Assembly (NCBI RefSeq): GCF_023195695.1
Contig: NZ_JALPQG010000008.1
Span: 1-64,000, forward strand
DNA: 64,000 bases
From: Aliiroseovarius sp. S1339
GTDB taxonomy: Bacteria; Pseudomonadota; Alphaproteobacteria; Rhodobacterales; Rhodobacteraceae
Reading direction: 5' to 3'
Shown: positions 24,914-34,968 of the stretch, in pieces
How positions within the stretch are numbered: the stretch's first letter is position 1
Layout of the letters: each line of letters opens with the position of its first letter
Program-made: the position numbers and the translations under genes
Notes under the pieces: model-generated
Database searches by the model: none
The model's input: only the letters and a program-made list of their open reading frames with translations
What the model was told of the DNA's origin: nothing

Positions 24914-27900
24914 CTATTCCAGCTCGACCATAAGGTCTTTGGCGTCGATCTGCCCCCCCACCTGAACGTGGACGGCTTTGACGATAGCATCCCGTTCGGC
25001 GTGAATGCCGGTTTCCATCTTCATCGCCTCAATGGTCAGCAGAAGATCACCTTCATGCACCGGCTGGCCCGCGCTGACCGCGACCGTTGCCACAACGCCG
25101 GGCATGGGCGCGCCGATATGATCTGCGTTGTCCTCCTCGGCCTTGGGGCGTTTGACGGTGGTGGCTTTGATAATCCGGTTGGGCACGCGGATCACGCGTG
25201 GCTGGCCGTTGAGTTCAAAGAACACTTTGACGTCGCCATCTTCATTGGTTTCACCCACGGTTTGAAGGCGGATTTCAAGGGTTTTGCCCGGGTCGATCTC
25301 GGTCGAAATCTCTTCACCCGGCTCCATACCATAGAAAAAGGTTCTGGTGGGCAAGGTGCGCACTGGGCCATACAGCCGGTGACGGCCCATGTAATCAAGG
25401 AAAACCTTAGGATACATCAGGTATCCGTTTAAGTCCTCGTCGTCGATGGTCAGCCCGCCAAGTTCTTCCGACAAACTGGCGCGAGCGGCTTCCAGATCGA
25501 CCGGCTTGAGGTGCTTGCCGGGGCGGTCCCGGTTGGGTTTTTCGCCCTTCAGCACCTTATGAACAATGGAGTCGGGGAAGCCGCCCGGAGGTTGACCCAG
25601 ATTGCCGCGCATCATGTCGACCACGCTGTCGGGGAATGCCACGTCGGTTTCGGGGTCTTCGACCTGCGCACGGGTCAAGCCTTGGCTGACCATCATCAGC
25701 GCCATGTCCCCAACCACTTTTGAGGATGGCGTGACCTTCACGATATCGCCGAACATCTGGTTCACGTCAGCATAGGTCTGCGCAACCTCGTGCCACCGAT
25801 CCTCAAGGCCGAGTGAACGCGCCTGCGCCTTCAGGTTGGTAAACTGCCCGCCGGGCATTTCGTGCAGGTAAACTTCCGACGCGGGCGCGGCCAGACCGCT
25901 TTCGAAAGCGGCATATTGCGCGCGCACACCTTCCCAATAGTTTGAGATTTCGCGGATCGCCGAGATATCCAGCCCGGTGTCGCGATCGGTGTTGCGAAGT
26001 GCTTCGACCACGGACCCCAAACAAGCTTGCGAGGTGCCACCGCTGAACGCATCCATTGCCGCGTCCACAGCGTCGACGCCCGCGTCGGCAGCCGCCAGTA
26101 TCGTTGCGCCTGCAATGCCGGAAGTGTCGTGGGTGTGGAAATGGATCGGCAACCCGACCTCGTCTTTCAAGGCCTTGACCAAGACGCGCGCGGCTGCGGG
26201 TTTCAGAAGGCCCGCCATGTCTTTCAAGCCCAGAACGTGCGCGCCTGCGGCCTCAAGCTCTTTCGCCATGCCGACATAGTATTTCAGGTCATACTTGGCG
26301 CGGTCCGCGTCAAGAATATCGCCGGTATAGCAAATGGTGCCTTCGCAGACCTTGTTGGCCTCGATCACCGCGTCCATTGCGACGCGCATGTTTTCAACCC
26401 AGTTCAAGCTGTCGAAAACACGGAATACATCGACGCCGGTCAATGCGGCTTGATGCACGAAGGCTTGCACCACGTTGTCGGGGTAGTTGGTATATCCCAC
26501 GCCGTTAGAGGCCCGCAGTAGCATTTGGGTCATCACGTTTGGCATCGCCTCGCGCAGGTTGCGCAGGCGTTGCCACGGACATTCCTGCAAGAACCGATAA
26601 GCCACATCAAACGTTGCGCCACCCCAGCATTCGACCGAGAAAAGGCCGGGCAGGTTGGCGGCATAGGCCGGAGCCGCCTCGATCATGTCGATCGAGCGCA
26701 TCCGGGTCGCCAACAGCGATTGGTGCCCATCGCGCATCGTCGTGTCGGTGATCAACAGTTTTTTCTGCGCTTTCATCCAATCGGCCACGGCTTGCGGGCC
26801 TTTTGCGTCCAGCAGGGTGCGGGTGCCTGCGGCCGGTTCGGTTCGTGGGGCAGGGCGTTTCGGGGGTTTCAGATCTTCGGCTGGCGCAACGCGGCCTTCG
26901 GTTTCTGGGTGCCCGTTCACGGTGATATCCGCGATATAGGTCAGAACCTTCGTGCCCCGGTCGCGACGCTTAATGAACTGGAACAGCTCGGGCGTCTCGT
27001 CGATGAACGTCGTGGTGTATTGGTTGTTCAGGAAGGCCGGGTGTTTCAGCAGGTTTTCAACAAACGCGATGTTGGTGGATACGCCGCGCACACGGAATTC
27101 ACGCAGGGCGCGGTCCATCCGGGCGATCGCCTTCTCGGGCGTCTGCGCCCAAGCGGTGACCTTGGTCAAAAGGCTGTCGTAATAGCGCGTGATGACGCCG
27201 CCCGCATAGGCGGTGCCGCCATCCAGCCGAATACCCATACCAGTCGCTGAGCGATAGGCGGTAATGCGGCCATAATCGGGGATGAAGTTGTTTTGCGGAT
27301 CTTCTGTGGTGACGCGCGTTTGCAGCGCGTGGCCGTTCAGGCGAATGTCATATTGGCTGGCCTTGCCGGTTGCCTCGGCCAGTGATTTGCCTTCCGCGAT
27401 CAAGATCTGAGCCTGAACGATGTCGATGCCGGTCACTTCCTCGGTGACGGTGTGTTCGACCTGCACGCGGGGGTTCACTTCGATGAAGAAAAACTTGCCG
27501 GATTCCATATCCATCAGAAATTCGACTGTGCCCGCGCATTCATAATTCACATGGGCGCAGATTTTGCGGCCAAGTTCGCAAATCTCTTCGCGCTGGGCTT
27601 CGGACAGATAGGGCGCAGGCGCGCGTTCGACGACCTTCTGATTGCGGCGCTGAACCGAGCAGTCGCGTTCATAAAGGTGATAGATATTGCCGTGGCTGTC
27701 ACCTAGGATTTGCACCTCAACGTGGCGGGCGCGGGTGATCATCTTTTCCAGATAGCCTTCACCATTGCCGAATGCTGCCTCGGCCTCGCGACGGCCTTCC
27801 AGCACCTTTTCTTCCAATTCGTCAGGGCCGTGGATCGGGCGCATGCCGCGTCCGCCGCCGCCCCAGCTGGCTTTTAGCATCAGCGGATAGCCAACCTGCT

Positions 27901-28354
27901 CGGCTTCCTTGCGGACCGCGTCCATGTCATCGCCCAGAACGTCTGTGGCGGGAATGACGGGCACCCCCGCTTCGATGGCAACCCTACGGGCGGACGCTTT
28001 GTCGCCAAGCGCGCGCATCGTGGCGGCCTTGGGGCCGATGAAGGTGATGTTATTTGCTTCGCACGCATCCACGAAATCCGGGTTTTCGGACAGCAGGCCA
28101 TAGCCGGGGTGGATCGCGTCGGCGCCGCATTCCTTTGCCACGCGAATGATCTCGTCGATAGACAGGTAGGCTGCGACCGGCCCCATGCCTTCGCCGATGC
28201 GGTAGGCTTCATCAGACTTGAACCGGTGCAGGCTCAACTTGTCTTCTTCGGCATAGACTGCGACGGTTTTCTTGCCCATCTCGTTGGCAGCACGCATCAC
28301 GCGAATGGCGATCTCGCCCCGGTTGGCAATCAGGATTTTCTGAAAGTCCCTCAT
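24914..28354 (-). CDS. pyc: Pyruvate carboxylase
   Basis: A 1146-residue biotin enzyme that carboxylates pyruvate to oxaloacetate, replenishing the TCA cycle. In order: biotin carboxylase domain (KILIANRGEIAIRV at the start, ATP-grasp with KASWGGGGRGMR, catalytic EVNPRVQVEHTVTEE), carboxyltransferase TIM barrel (TTMRDGHQSL, metal-site HFHTHDTSG), a linker/tetramerisation region, and a C-terminal biotinyl domain with the EAMKMET lysine. The length is normal for the single-chain form. The frame is open to 28450, but the ATG at 28354 (MRDFQKILIANRG) is the family start. Transcribed alone. Confidence 0.97.
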   Translation of the reverse strand: MRDFQKILIANRGEIAIRVMRAANEMGKKTVAVYAEEDKLSLHRFKSDEAYRIGEGMGPVAAYLSIDEIIRVAKECGADAIHPGYGLLSENPDFVDACEANNITFIGPKAATMRALGDKASARRVAIEAGVPVIPATDVLGDDMDAVRKEAEQVGYPLMLKASWGGGGRGMRPIHGPDELEEKVLEGRREAEAAFGNGEGYLEKMITRARHVEVQILGDSHGNIYHLYERDCSVQRRNQKVVERAPAPYLSEAQREEICELGRKICAHVNYECAGTVEFLMDMESGKFFFIEVNPRVQVEHTVTEEVTGIDIVQAQILIAEGKSLAEATGKASQYDIRLNGHALQTRVTTEDPQNNFIPDYGRITAYRSATGMGIRLDGGTAYAGGVITRYYDSLLTKVTAWAQTPEKAIARMDRALREFRVRGVSTNIAFVENLLKHPAFLNNQYTTTFIDETPELFQFIKRRDRGTKVLTYIADITVNGHPETEGRVAPAEDLKPPKRPAPRTEPAAGTRTLLDAKGPQAVADWMKAQKKLLITDTTMRDGHQSLLATRMRSIDMIEAAPAYAANLPGLFSVECWGGATFDVAYRFLQECPWQRLRNLREAMPNVMTQMLLRASNGVGYTNYPDNVVQAFVHQAALTGVDVFRVFDSLNWVENMRVAMDAVIEANKVCEGTICYTGDILDADRAKYDLKYYVGMAKELEAAGAHVLGLKDMAGLLKPAAARVLVKALKDEVGLPIHFHTHDTSGIAGATILAAADAGVDAVDAAMDAFSGGTSQACLGSVVEALRNTDRDTGLDISAIREISNYWEGVRAQYAAFESGLAAPASEVYLHEMPGGQFTNLKAQARSLGLEDRWHEVAQTYADVNQMFGDIVKVTPSSKVVGDMALMMVSQGLTRAQVEDPETDVAFPDSVVDMMRGNLGQPPGGFPDSIVHKVLKGEKPNRDRPGKHLKPVDLEAARASLSEELGGLTIDDEDLNGYLMYPKVFLDYMGRHRLYGPVRTLPTRTFFYGMEPGEEISTEIDPGKTLEIRLQTVGETNEDGDVKVFFELNGQPRVIRVPNRIIKATTVKRPKAEEDNADHIGAPMPGVVATVAVSAGQPVHEGDLLLTIEAMKMETGIHAERDAIVKAVHVQVGGQIDAKDLMVELE

Positions 28355-28509
28355 CTTACTCTCCCCCGTTTTTGGCCGATGAGCCAATTTGGGTGAAAGT
28401 CGTAGGCGGTGCTGCATTGCAGCGCAATAGGGTTTGTGGGGATTGCGCAAGGATTATGTCAAAATTGGTAATATTTCTTTACCAGAATGACTCATGCTTG
28501 TTTCTTGGT

Positions 28510-29691
28510 TCACTGGGCCTTGGACAGCAAGCCGCCGGGCTGACGCATGATTCGCCCCTCAAGCTCCAGACTGACAAGCTCGGGCAGGATGTCGCCAGAC
28601 CCCGCGCCGGTCAGGTCGCCCATATCCCGGATCAACTGGTCCTCGGCCAAGGGGCTGGGGCCAAGTCGGGACAGGATCTGGCTGTGCAGTTTTGATGTCT
28701 CAGACTGGGTTCGTTTGTTGCGCGGCGTGGGTGCGTCCATGTCGCTGTGGGTGGGGTGATCTGTGGTTTCCTGTTCCACGGTCGCAGGAATGGCAGGGCC
28801 AATCGCTTCAATCACATCCTGTGCGCCGCGCACCAAGGCCGCGCCGTCGCGGATCAGGAAATTGCAGCCAGAAGCGCGCGCGTCGAACGGGTGGCCCGGC
28901 ACTGCCAGCACATCGCGTCCCTGATCCAGCGCGTTGCGCGCGGTGATCAATGACCCCGACTTGGCGGCCGCTTCGACCACCACGACCGCGCGGGCCAAGC
29001 CCGAGATCAGCCGGTTGCGGCGCGGGAAATGGCGGGCCTGCGGGGCCAGACCGGGCGGTTGTTCGGACAGGCGCAGGCCTTGGTGCGCAATCTCTTCGCC
29101 CAAAACCGTGTTGTCTTTGGGATAGATTACATCGACGCCGCCCGCCATCACGGCAACGGTGTTGCCAGCCTCAAGCGCGACTTCGTGCGCCACGGTGTCG
29201 ACGCCACGCGCCAGCCCGGACACGATTGTAAAACCAGCCTCGCTTAATTCGCGCGACAATTTGCGGGCCATCCTAAGCCCGATTGATGACGCGTTGCGCG
29301 CGCCAATCAATGCAATCATCGGGCGGTGCAACAAAGATACGTCGCCCATCGCCCAGAAAAACGGGGGGGGATCGGGAATTTCTGACAATAGCTCCGGGTA
29401 GTCCGGCGTGCCCCATGCCACCATTTTGGCACCCGCGAAACGCGCGCGGCGGTGTTCGTCCTCTGCGACCTCGACCGGGCAGGGGGCATAGCCTTTTACG
29501 CCCGCTTCTGCGGCCACGTCAGGCAGCGCCCGAAGCGCTTCTTGCGCGGATCCGTGTTCTGCCAGCAGCCGAAAGAATGTTGCCACGCCGACCCGGCGCG
29601 ATCGCAAGAGACGGATCCAAGCCAGTTCATCTTCCTCTGACTGAGGGGAGGGTGTGGGGTGAGTTAGGGAAGGTGACATTTCCATGGGCAT
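28510..29691 (-). CDS. dprA: DprA, DNA-processing protein loading RecA on incoming DNA
   Basis: A protein of about 393 residues. The Rossmann-like DprA core is clear: IALIGARNASSIGLRMAR, TIVSGLARGVDTVAHEVAL, VMAGGVDVIYPKDN, FPRRNRLISGLARAVVVVEA and GSLITARNALDQGRDVLAVPG. A C-terminal winged-helix domain follows (LHSQILSRLGPSPLAEDQLIRD). DprA protects single-stranded DNA during natural transformation and recruits RecA. The start at 29691 is favoured by a GGA-type site 7 bases upstream; an in-frame ATG at 29721 is possible. It is 43 bases after a membrane-protein gene on the same strand. Confidence 0.92.
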   Translation of the reverse strand: MPMEMSPSLTHPTPSPQSEEDELAWIRLLRSRRVGVATFFRLLAEHGSAQEALRALPDVAAEAGVKGYAPCPVEVAEDEHRRARFAGAKMVAWGTPDYPELLSEIPDPPPFFWAMGDVSLLHRPMIALIGARNASSIGLRMARKLSRELSEAGFTIVSGLARGVDTVAHEVALEAGNTVAVMAGGVDVIYPKDNTVLGEEIAHQGLRLSEQPPGLAPQARHFPRRNRLISGLARAVVVVEAAAKSGSLITARNALDQGRDVLAVPGHPFDARASGCNFLIRDGAALVRGAQDVIEAIGPAIPATVEQETTDHPTHSDMDAPTPRNKRTQSETSKLHSQILSRLGPSPLAEDQLIRDMGDLTGAGSGDILPELVSLELEGRIMRQPGGLLSKAQ

Positions 29692-29734
29692 GATTGATTC
29701 CGTCTCTTGCGGATTAACCATGCGACGGCATTGG

Positions 29735-30673
29735 TTAACGGGTGGTGAACGCGCGCCAGATGGCCCAAAAAAAGACCAAGGCCCCCGCAATCATTGCCAG
29801 CCCGGCAACCTCCTCGATCGGGATGTGCCAGCCGTTTGTCCAAACAAGCCAATAGGTTACGCTTGCTGTGGCCGGGACGATAAGCGTTAAGCCGTAGGTG
29901 GTCAGCCTCACCGGGCCAGACGGCAAGCGCCAGTCGGACTCGCTAAGGCGTTCTGATTTTCGGACGAGCAGCCACCAAGTTGCGCCTGCGATCACCATGA
30001 TACCGACCGAAAACGGCAAGCCAGCCGTCGCCATCAGCAGCCCGAGCGCAACGGTTACACCTGCGATGCCCCATTTTTCCGGGCGGGTCGCCTGCCATGG
30101 CCCGCTACGATCCAGAAGAGCCATTCCCCCAAGCCAGATCGCGGCGCTGGTACAGGCGAAAAACAAGAAAACTGCTGGGGATAATCGTGGCATGGTTGGC
30201 TCGCCCCATGTCCACGTTGCCCACACGCCCCACGCAATGCCCATAGTGGTGAACAGCAAAGCCAATGCAACACAGCCGAGTCGCCGCATCGCAAACCGCA
30301 CGATGAACAGCCCCAGCAACACATCAACCATCGCGTGCCAGCTGATCGAGGGCCAGACCCAGGAAATCGGCGGAGCCTCGTACACGATCGGGATGATTGT
30401 GCCTTCGGTCACCCAGCCGAAAATGCATCCGGCCAAGATGATTCCGGCCAGCCCAAGCCGTTCAGCATAGGGCAGAACCAGCAAAAGCCCCCACGCGAAG
30501 AATGCGTAATAGGTGGTCAACTCCAGCAGTTCCACAGCCGCAGCGCTGGGCCGGGTCAGGATGTCGGTGACGGTTTTGGTTGGGCCGTCGTTCAGAAAGA
30601 ACAGTTCTGAATAGAACATCAACACCAAAGCTGCGCCCACAATCGATAAAGATCGCGCGCGCAGGTCACTCAC
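29735..30673 (-). CDS. Polytopic membrane protein of unknown function
   Basis: A 312-residue hydrophobic protein with roughly eight or nine predicted membrane helices (for example IVGAALVLMFYSELFFL, FFAWGLLLVLPY, LAGIILAGCIFGWV, VALALLFTTMGIAW). No transport or enzymatic motif is recognised. The GTG start overlaps the tldD stop codon (GTGA), so translation is coupled to tldD, and dprA follows 43 bases later. Functional linkage with tldD is a context argument only. Confidence 0.72.
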   Translation of the reverse strand: MSDLRARSLSIVGAALVLMFYSELFFLNDGPTKTVTDILTRPSAAAVELLELTTYYAFFAWGLLLVLPYAERLGLAGIILAGCIFGWVTEGTIIPIVYEAPPISWVWPSISWHAMVDVLLGLFIVRFAMRRLGCVALALLFTTMGIAWGVWATWTWGEPTMPRLSPAVFLFFACTSAAIWLGGMALLDRSGPWQATRPEKWGIAGVTVALGLLMATAGLPFSVGIMVIAGATWWLLVRKSERLSESDWRLPSGPVRLTTYGLTLIVPATASVTYWLVWTNGWHIPIEEVAGLAMIAGALVFFWAIWRAFTTR

Positions 30674-32094
30674 GCAGCCGAACCGCCCACGGTTAGCCCG
30701 CCGATCAGCAGCGACGGCTGGCCCACGCCCACGGGAACGGATTGCCCGGCCTTGCCGCAGGTGCCGACGCCGGGGTCCATTGCCATGTCATTGCCAATGG
30801 CGCGGATCTGTTTCATTGCCGCAGGGCCGTCGCCGATCAGGGTCGCGCCCTTGACCGGCGCGCCCACCTTGCCGTCCTCGACGCGGTAAGCCTCGGTGCA
30901 GCTGAACACGAACTTGCCGTTGGTGATGTCGACCTGCCCGCCGCCGAAACCAACCGCATAGATGCCGTCTTTCAACTCGCCCAGCACGTCCTCGGGTGTG
31001 GCGGTTCCGCTTTCCATGATGGTATTGGTCATGCGCGGCATAGGGGCATGGGCATAGCTTTGTCGCCGCCCGTTGCCGGTGGGTGCGACGCCCATCAGGC
31101 GGGCGTTCTGGCGGTCTTGCATGTAACCGACCAGCACACCGTCCTCGATCAACACCGCACGGCCCGTTGGCGTGCCTTCGTCATCGACGGTCAGTGACCC
31201 ACGTCGATCAGGAATTGTGCCATCATCGACAACCGTGACACCCTTCGCCGCAACTTGCGTGCCAATAAGGCCCGAGAATGCGGACGTGCCTTTTCGATTG
31301 AAATCACCCTCAAGCCCGTGGCCCACGGCCTCGTGTAACAGGATGCCGGGCCAACCATTGCCAAGCACCACGTCCATCACGCCGGCGGGGGCGGGGACGG
31401 CTTCGAGATTGACCAAAGCAATACGCAGCGCCTCGCGGGCCGAGGCTTGCCACGTTGCAGGTTCCATTAATCCCGTCAGACCTGCGCGCCCACCGCCGCC
31501 AGACGAACCGCTTTCGCGCCGCCCGTCCTTTTCAACAATGACCGAGACATTAAGTCGCGTCATGGGCCGGGTGTCCGACACCAAAGCGCCGTCGGGGCGC
31601 AGGATATGCACCTCCTGCAAGCTGGCCGCGATGGTGGCCGAGACCTGCACGACGCGTTCATCAAGGTCGCGGGTGAAGGCGTCGATTTCGCGCAGGGCCT
31701 CGACCTTCAGGCCGAAGCCTGCGTCAGCCATGGGATCGGCGTCGGTATAGAGCTTCTGGTTGGTGCGTGCGGGCGCGTTAGCCCATGTGCCGCCGCCGTC
31801 GCCAACCGCAAGACGCGCGGTCGCTGCTGCACGCTGCAAGGCTGCTTCGCTGATTTCAGTGGAATGAGCATAGCCCGCTGTTTCGTCCTTGATCGCGCGC
31901 AGTCCGAAGCCTTCGGATGCGTCATAGCTGGCCGTTTTCAATCGGCCATCGTCAAAAACAAGCGCCTCGGATCGCATCCGTTCTAGAAAAAGTTCGCCGT
32001 CATCGGCACCAGCTGTCGCCTCGGCCAGTATGGATCGGGCGCGTTCGGCGTCCAGATGGGTCTCAAACGGGCGAAACGGTGTGGCGTCTGACAT
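30670..32094 (-). CDS. tldD: TldD, metalloprotease subunit
   Basis: A 474-residue member of the TldD/PmbA family. The zinc-binding HEAVGHG lies at residues 254-260 (HExxxH form), and GGGQVDITNGKFVFSC and MDPGVGTCGKAGQ are conserved C-terminal blocks. TldD pairs with TldE (PmbA) to degrade unfolded peptides and mature modified peptides; the partner gene is not in this window. It is the first gene of a tldD-membrane protein-dprA run and diverges from ctaC across 208 bases. Confidence 0.95.
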   Translation of the reverse strand: MSDATPFRPFETHLDAERARSILAEATAGADDGELFLERMRSEALVFDDGRLKTASYDASEGFGLRAIKDETAGYAHSTEISEAALQRAAATARLAVGDGGGTWANAPARTNQKLYTDADPMADAGFGLKVEALREIDAFTRDLDERVVQVSATIAASLQEVHILRPDGALVSDTRPMTRLNVSVIVEKDGRRESGSSGGGGRAGLTGLMEPATWQASAREALRIALVNLEAVPAPAGVMDVVLGNGWPGILLHEAVGHGLEGDFNRKGTSAFSGLIGTQVAAKGVTVVDDGTIPDRRGSLTVDDEGTPTGRAVLIEDGVLVGYMQDRQNARLMGVAPTGNGRRQSYAHAPMPRMTNTIMESGTATPEDVLGELKDGIYAVGFGGGQVDITNGKFVFSCTEAYRVEDGKVGAPVKGATLIGDGPAAMKQIRAIGNDMAMDPGVGTCGKAGQSVPVGVGQPSLLIGGLTVGGSAA

Positions 32095-32302
32095 TGGGGG
32101 ACCTCGAAATAGCGCTAATCGTGCGAATTGATGCTTAACCTGAGAAGATTTTTCCTTGTTCCCAGCTTTCTAATATGGTTTCTCACCAAAGAGAAACAAG
32201 GATTCCCGCGCCAGCGCCCGGGAGAGGTATGAGCGAGCGATTGCCGCGCCGACCGATGGGTCAGCACACAGGCCGCGCCGCACAGGGAAGAGAAAGACGA
32301 AC

Positions 32303-33163
32303 ATGATGCGTTTCAGCAGCCTTTTCGCCACTGCAACTGCCATTCTGACCGCCGGTCAGGCGATGGCTCAGGAAAATCTGGAAATCATCGGTAAGCCGGT
32401 CGACGGCTCCATGAGCTTCCAGCCATCCGCGACCAGCGTGGCGCAGGCGGCGCAGGGGCTGGATGACATGATCAACTATATCATCTTTGCCATCACAATT
32501 TTCGTGACTTTGCTGCTGGCCATTGTGATTGTGCGCTTCAATCGTCGGGCGAACCCTGAACCGTCAACTTTCACCCACAACACCCCGATCGAAATCATCT
32601 GGACGTTGGTTCCGGTCGTCATTCTGGTGTTCATCGGTGCATTCTCACTGCCGGTTCTGTTCCAACAACAGGTCATTCCCAAAGGGGATGTGGTGATCAA
32701 GGCAACCGGATATCAGTGGTATTGGGGCTATGAATACCCCGAGCACGAATTTGGCTTTGACAGCTTCCTTCTGGCGCGTGAGGAGCTTGAAGACCATGGC
32801 TACAGCCAAGCTGAATATCTTCTCGCGACTGACACCGCCATGGTTGTTCCCACCGGCAAGAAAGTCGTTGTGCAGGTTACTGGCGCTGACGTGATCCATT
32901 CGTGGACCATTCCGGCCTTTGGCGTGAAGCAAGACGCCGTTCCGGGCCGACTGGCCGAGCTGTGGTTTGAAGTCGATGAAGGCAAAGAAGGCATCTATTT
33001 CGGTCAATGTTCCGAGCTGTGCGGCAAAGACCACGCCTATATGCCGATCACCGTCAAAGCCGTCACCCAAGCCGAATATGACGCTTGGCTGAAAGGTGCC
33101 GTCGACGAATATGCAGGCGACCTGCAATCGCTGCCGACCGTTCAGGTCGCGACCGCCGAGTAA
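32303..33163 (+). CDS. ctaC: Cytochrome c oxidase subunit II
   Basis: A 286-residue subunit II of the aa3-type oxidase. It has a signal peptide (about residues 1-22), two membrane helices (about 56-80 and 98-120), and a periplasmic cupredoxin domain with the CuA ligands Cys236, Cys240, His199, His244 and Met247 ([15 protein letters not shown]). It takes electrons from cytochrome c. A hairpin terminator separates it from ctaB, so the assembly genes may have reduced or separate expression. Subunit I (ctaD) is not here, as is usual in alphaproteobacteria. Confidence 0.96.
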   Translation: MMRFSSLFATATAILTAGQAMAQENLEIIGKPVDGSMSFQPSATSVAQAAQGLDDMINYIIFAITIFVTLLLAIVIVRFNRRANPEPSTFTHNTPIEIIWTLVPVVILVFIGAFSLPVLFQQQVIPKGDVVIKATGYQWYWGYEYPEHEFGFDSFLLAREELEDHGYSQAEYLLATDTAMVVPTGKKVVVQVTGADVIHSWTIPAFGVKQDAVPGRLAELWFEVDEGKEGIYFGQCSELCGKDHAYMPITVKAVTQAEYDAWLKGAVDEYAGDLQSLPTVQVATAE

Positions 33164-33205
33164 ATCTTTCCGGGGTGGCAGGCTTGTGCCCGCGCCCTGA
33201 TCCTG

Positions 33206-33226
33206 CCGCCCCGCCGGGGCGGTTTT
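33206..33226 (+). terminator. Hairpin between ctaC and ctaB
   Basis: CCGCCCC pairs with GGGGCGG around a 3-base loop, followed by TTTT. It lies 43 bases after ctaC and before ctaB; it may attenuate rather than fully stop transcription into the assembly genes. Confidence 0.78.
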
Positions 33227-33264
33227 CGTAAGTCAAACACCCTAGCCAGACTGCATAGAAAACA

Positions 33265-34206
33265 ATGAGCGACGCCAGCATCCAAACCAACACCGACACC
33301 CGCGAAGCCGGGTTTGGCGACTATTTCGCGCTGCTGAAGCCGCGCGTTATGTCGCTTGTCGTGTTTACGGCCTTTGTGGGTCTGCTGGTCGCACCGGTTG
33401 GTGTGAACCCCGTGGTTGGGCTGGCCGCGATCCTGTTCATCGCCGTGGGTGGCGGTGCCTCGGGTGCCCTAAATATGTGGTGGGACGCGGATATCGACCG
33501 CAAGATGCGCCGCACGCAATCACGCCCGATCCCGTCCGGTAAAGTGACCGAAGGCGACGCGTTTGCCATCGGCATGACTTTGTCGGTCATGGCTGTCGTG
33601 ATGCTGGGCTTGGCGGCAAATGTTGTGGCCGCAGCCCTTCTGGCCTTCACGATTTTCTTCTACGTCGTGATTTATACCATGTGGCTAAAGCGTTGGACGC
33701 CGCAAAACATCGTCATTGGTGGCGCAGCTGGCGCGTTCCCTCCGATGATTGGCTGGGCCGTTGCGACCGGCGGCATCAGCGTTGAAAGCGTTTTGATGTT
33801 CGCCCTGACCTTCGCCTGGACGCCGCCCCATTTCTGGGCGCTGGCACTGTTCACCAAGGGTGATTATGCCAATGCTGGCGTGCCGATGCTGACCGTGACC
33901 CACGGACGCCCTGCGACCCGCGCGCACATTCTGGGCTATTCGCTTGTGCTGGCTGTGGTAGCGATTGCGCTGGGCCTGACCTCGATCGGTGGGCCGGTCT
34001 ATATGGCCGTGGCTGTGGTTCTGAACGCGATGTTCATCAAAGGCGCGTGGGACGTGTTCCGCCGCGATGACGCGCAGTCCGATGCCGACAAGCACAAGGC
34101 TGAACGCGGCTTGTTCAAGCTGTCGCTGGCCTATCTGTTCCTGCACTACGGCGCCCTTCTGATCGAAGCGTCACTGAAACCGTTTGGTTTGGGGGGCTGG
34201 GGCTGA
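33265..34206 (+). CDS. ctaB: Haem o synthase (protohaem IX farnesyltransferase)
   Basis: A 313-residue UbiA-family membrane prenyltransferase with about nine helices. It attaches a farnesyl group to haem B as the first step to haem A. The Mg-binding motif is NMWWDADIDRKMRRTQSRPIPSG (DxxxD form); a second Asp-rich loop is near YANAGVPMLTVTHG. The stop overlaps the start of a 54-residue gene (TGATG), which in turn overlaps ctaG. Confidence 0.95.
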   Translation: MSDASIQTNTDTREAGFGDYFALLKPRVMSLVVFTAFVGLLVAPVGVNPVVGLAAILFIAVGGGASGALNMWWDADIDRKMRRTQSRPIPSGKVTEGDAFAIGMTLSVMAVVMLGLAANVVAAALLAFTIFFYVVIYTMWLKRWTPQNIVIGGAAGAFPPMIGWAVATGGISVESVLMFALTFAWTPPHFWALALFTKGDYANAGVPMLTVTHGRPATRAHILGYSLVLAVVAIALGLTSIGGPVYMAVAVVLNAMFIKGAWDVFRRDDAQSDADKHKAERGLFKLSLAYLFLHYGALLIEASLKPFGLGGWG

Positions 34207-34370
34207 TGGCGATCAAGGTTGATCACGAACTGCATAAACGCCGCCTGAGCCGAAATGTCGGTGTCGGCGTCGCATTGATCCTGTTTGTCGGGCTGGTCTA
34301 TGGGCTGACCGTCGCCAAGGTCAGCGATATTTACAAACCCGAGCCGACAAGCACCGAGGTTAGCCAATGA
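34206..34370 (+). CDS. Small single-helix oxidase-assembly protein (CoxF-like)
   Basis: A 54-residue protein that is easy to miss. It begins MAIKVDHELHKRRLSRNVG, contains one membrane helix (VGVALILFVGLVYGLTVA, about residues 18-36) and a short outer tail. The ATG overlaps the ctaB stop and its stop overlaps the ctaG start (ATGA), so it is translationally coupled to both. Small one-helix proteins at this site in alphaproteobacterial cta clusters are annotated CoxF or cytochrome oxidase assembly proteins. The exact function is unknown. Confidence 0.85.
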   Translation: MAIKVDHELHKRRLSRNVGVGVALILFVGLVYGLTVAKVSDIYKPEPTSTEVSQ

Positions 34371-34942
34371 GCCTGTCGCGCCCCCAGAAAACCGCCGCCA
34401 AGATGGTCGGTGTGGTGGTCCTGATGGGGTCGCTGTCTTGGGCGTCGGTGCCGTTTTATGACTGGTTCTGCCGGGTCACGGGCTTTGGCGGCGAAACCGC
34501 TGTTGCGACGCGCGGCTCGGATGTGGTGCTGGACCAAACGGTTCTGGTGCGGTTTGACGCCTCGAAAGAACGCGGAATGCCGTGGGAATTCAAACCCATG
34601 CAGCATGAAATGGAGATCAAACTGGGCGAAACGGGCTTGGCCTTTTACGAGGCGTACAACCCCACCGACCGCCCCGTGGCGGGCACCGCCAGCTATAACG
34701 TCGCGCCTTTTTCGGCCGGCGGATACTTCACCAAGATCGACTGCTTCTGCTTTGAAGAGCAGGTGTTGCAGCCGGGCGAACGCGTGACCATGCCGGTCAC
34801 CTTCTATGTGGACCCGGAAATCCTTGATGATCGCGAGGCGAAATACCTCAAAGCCATCACGCTGTCTTACACATTCCATGAAACAGAATTGCCCGAAGAG
34901 GTCGCGCAGCTTGCGCCAACCGCGACGGCAGTGCAAAACTGA
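34367..34942 (+). CDS. ctaG: CtaG/Cox11, copper chaperone for the CuB site
   Basis: A 191-residue Cox11-type protein: one N-terminal membrane helix (about residues 12-32, ending near [12 protein letters not shown]) and a periplasmic Ig-like domain with the copper-binding CFCFEEQ motif, then [13 protein letters not shown]. It delivers copper to the CuB centre of subunit I. The start overlaps the 54-residue gene. Length and order are standard. Confidence 0.96.
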   Translation: MSLSRPQKTAAKMVGVVVLMGSLSWASVPFYDWFCRVTGFGGETAVATRGSDVVLDQTVLVRFDASKERGMPWEFKPMQHEMEIKLGETGLAFYEAYNPTDRPVAGTASYNVAPFSAGGYFTKIDCFCFEEQVLQPGERVTMPVTFYVDPEILDDREAKYLKAITLSYTFHETELPEEVAQLAPTATAVQN

Positions 34943-34968
34943 GCCAGAAGAACAGGGACTATACGCTT

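Noticed and set aside
28355-28450. Longer start for pyruvate carboxylase
   Set aside because: The extra 32 residues are not like the enzyme's N-terminus; the ATG at 28354 starts the conserved biotin carboxylase domain.
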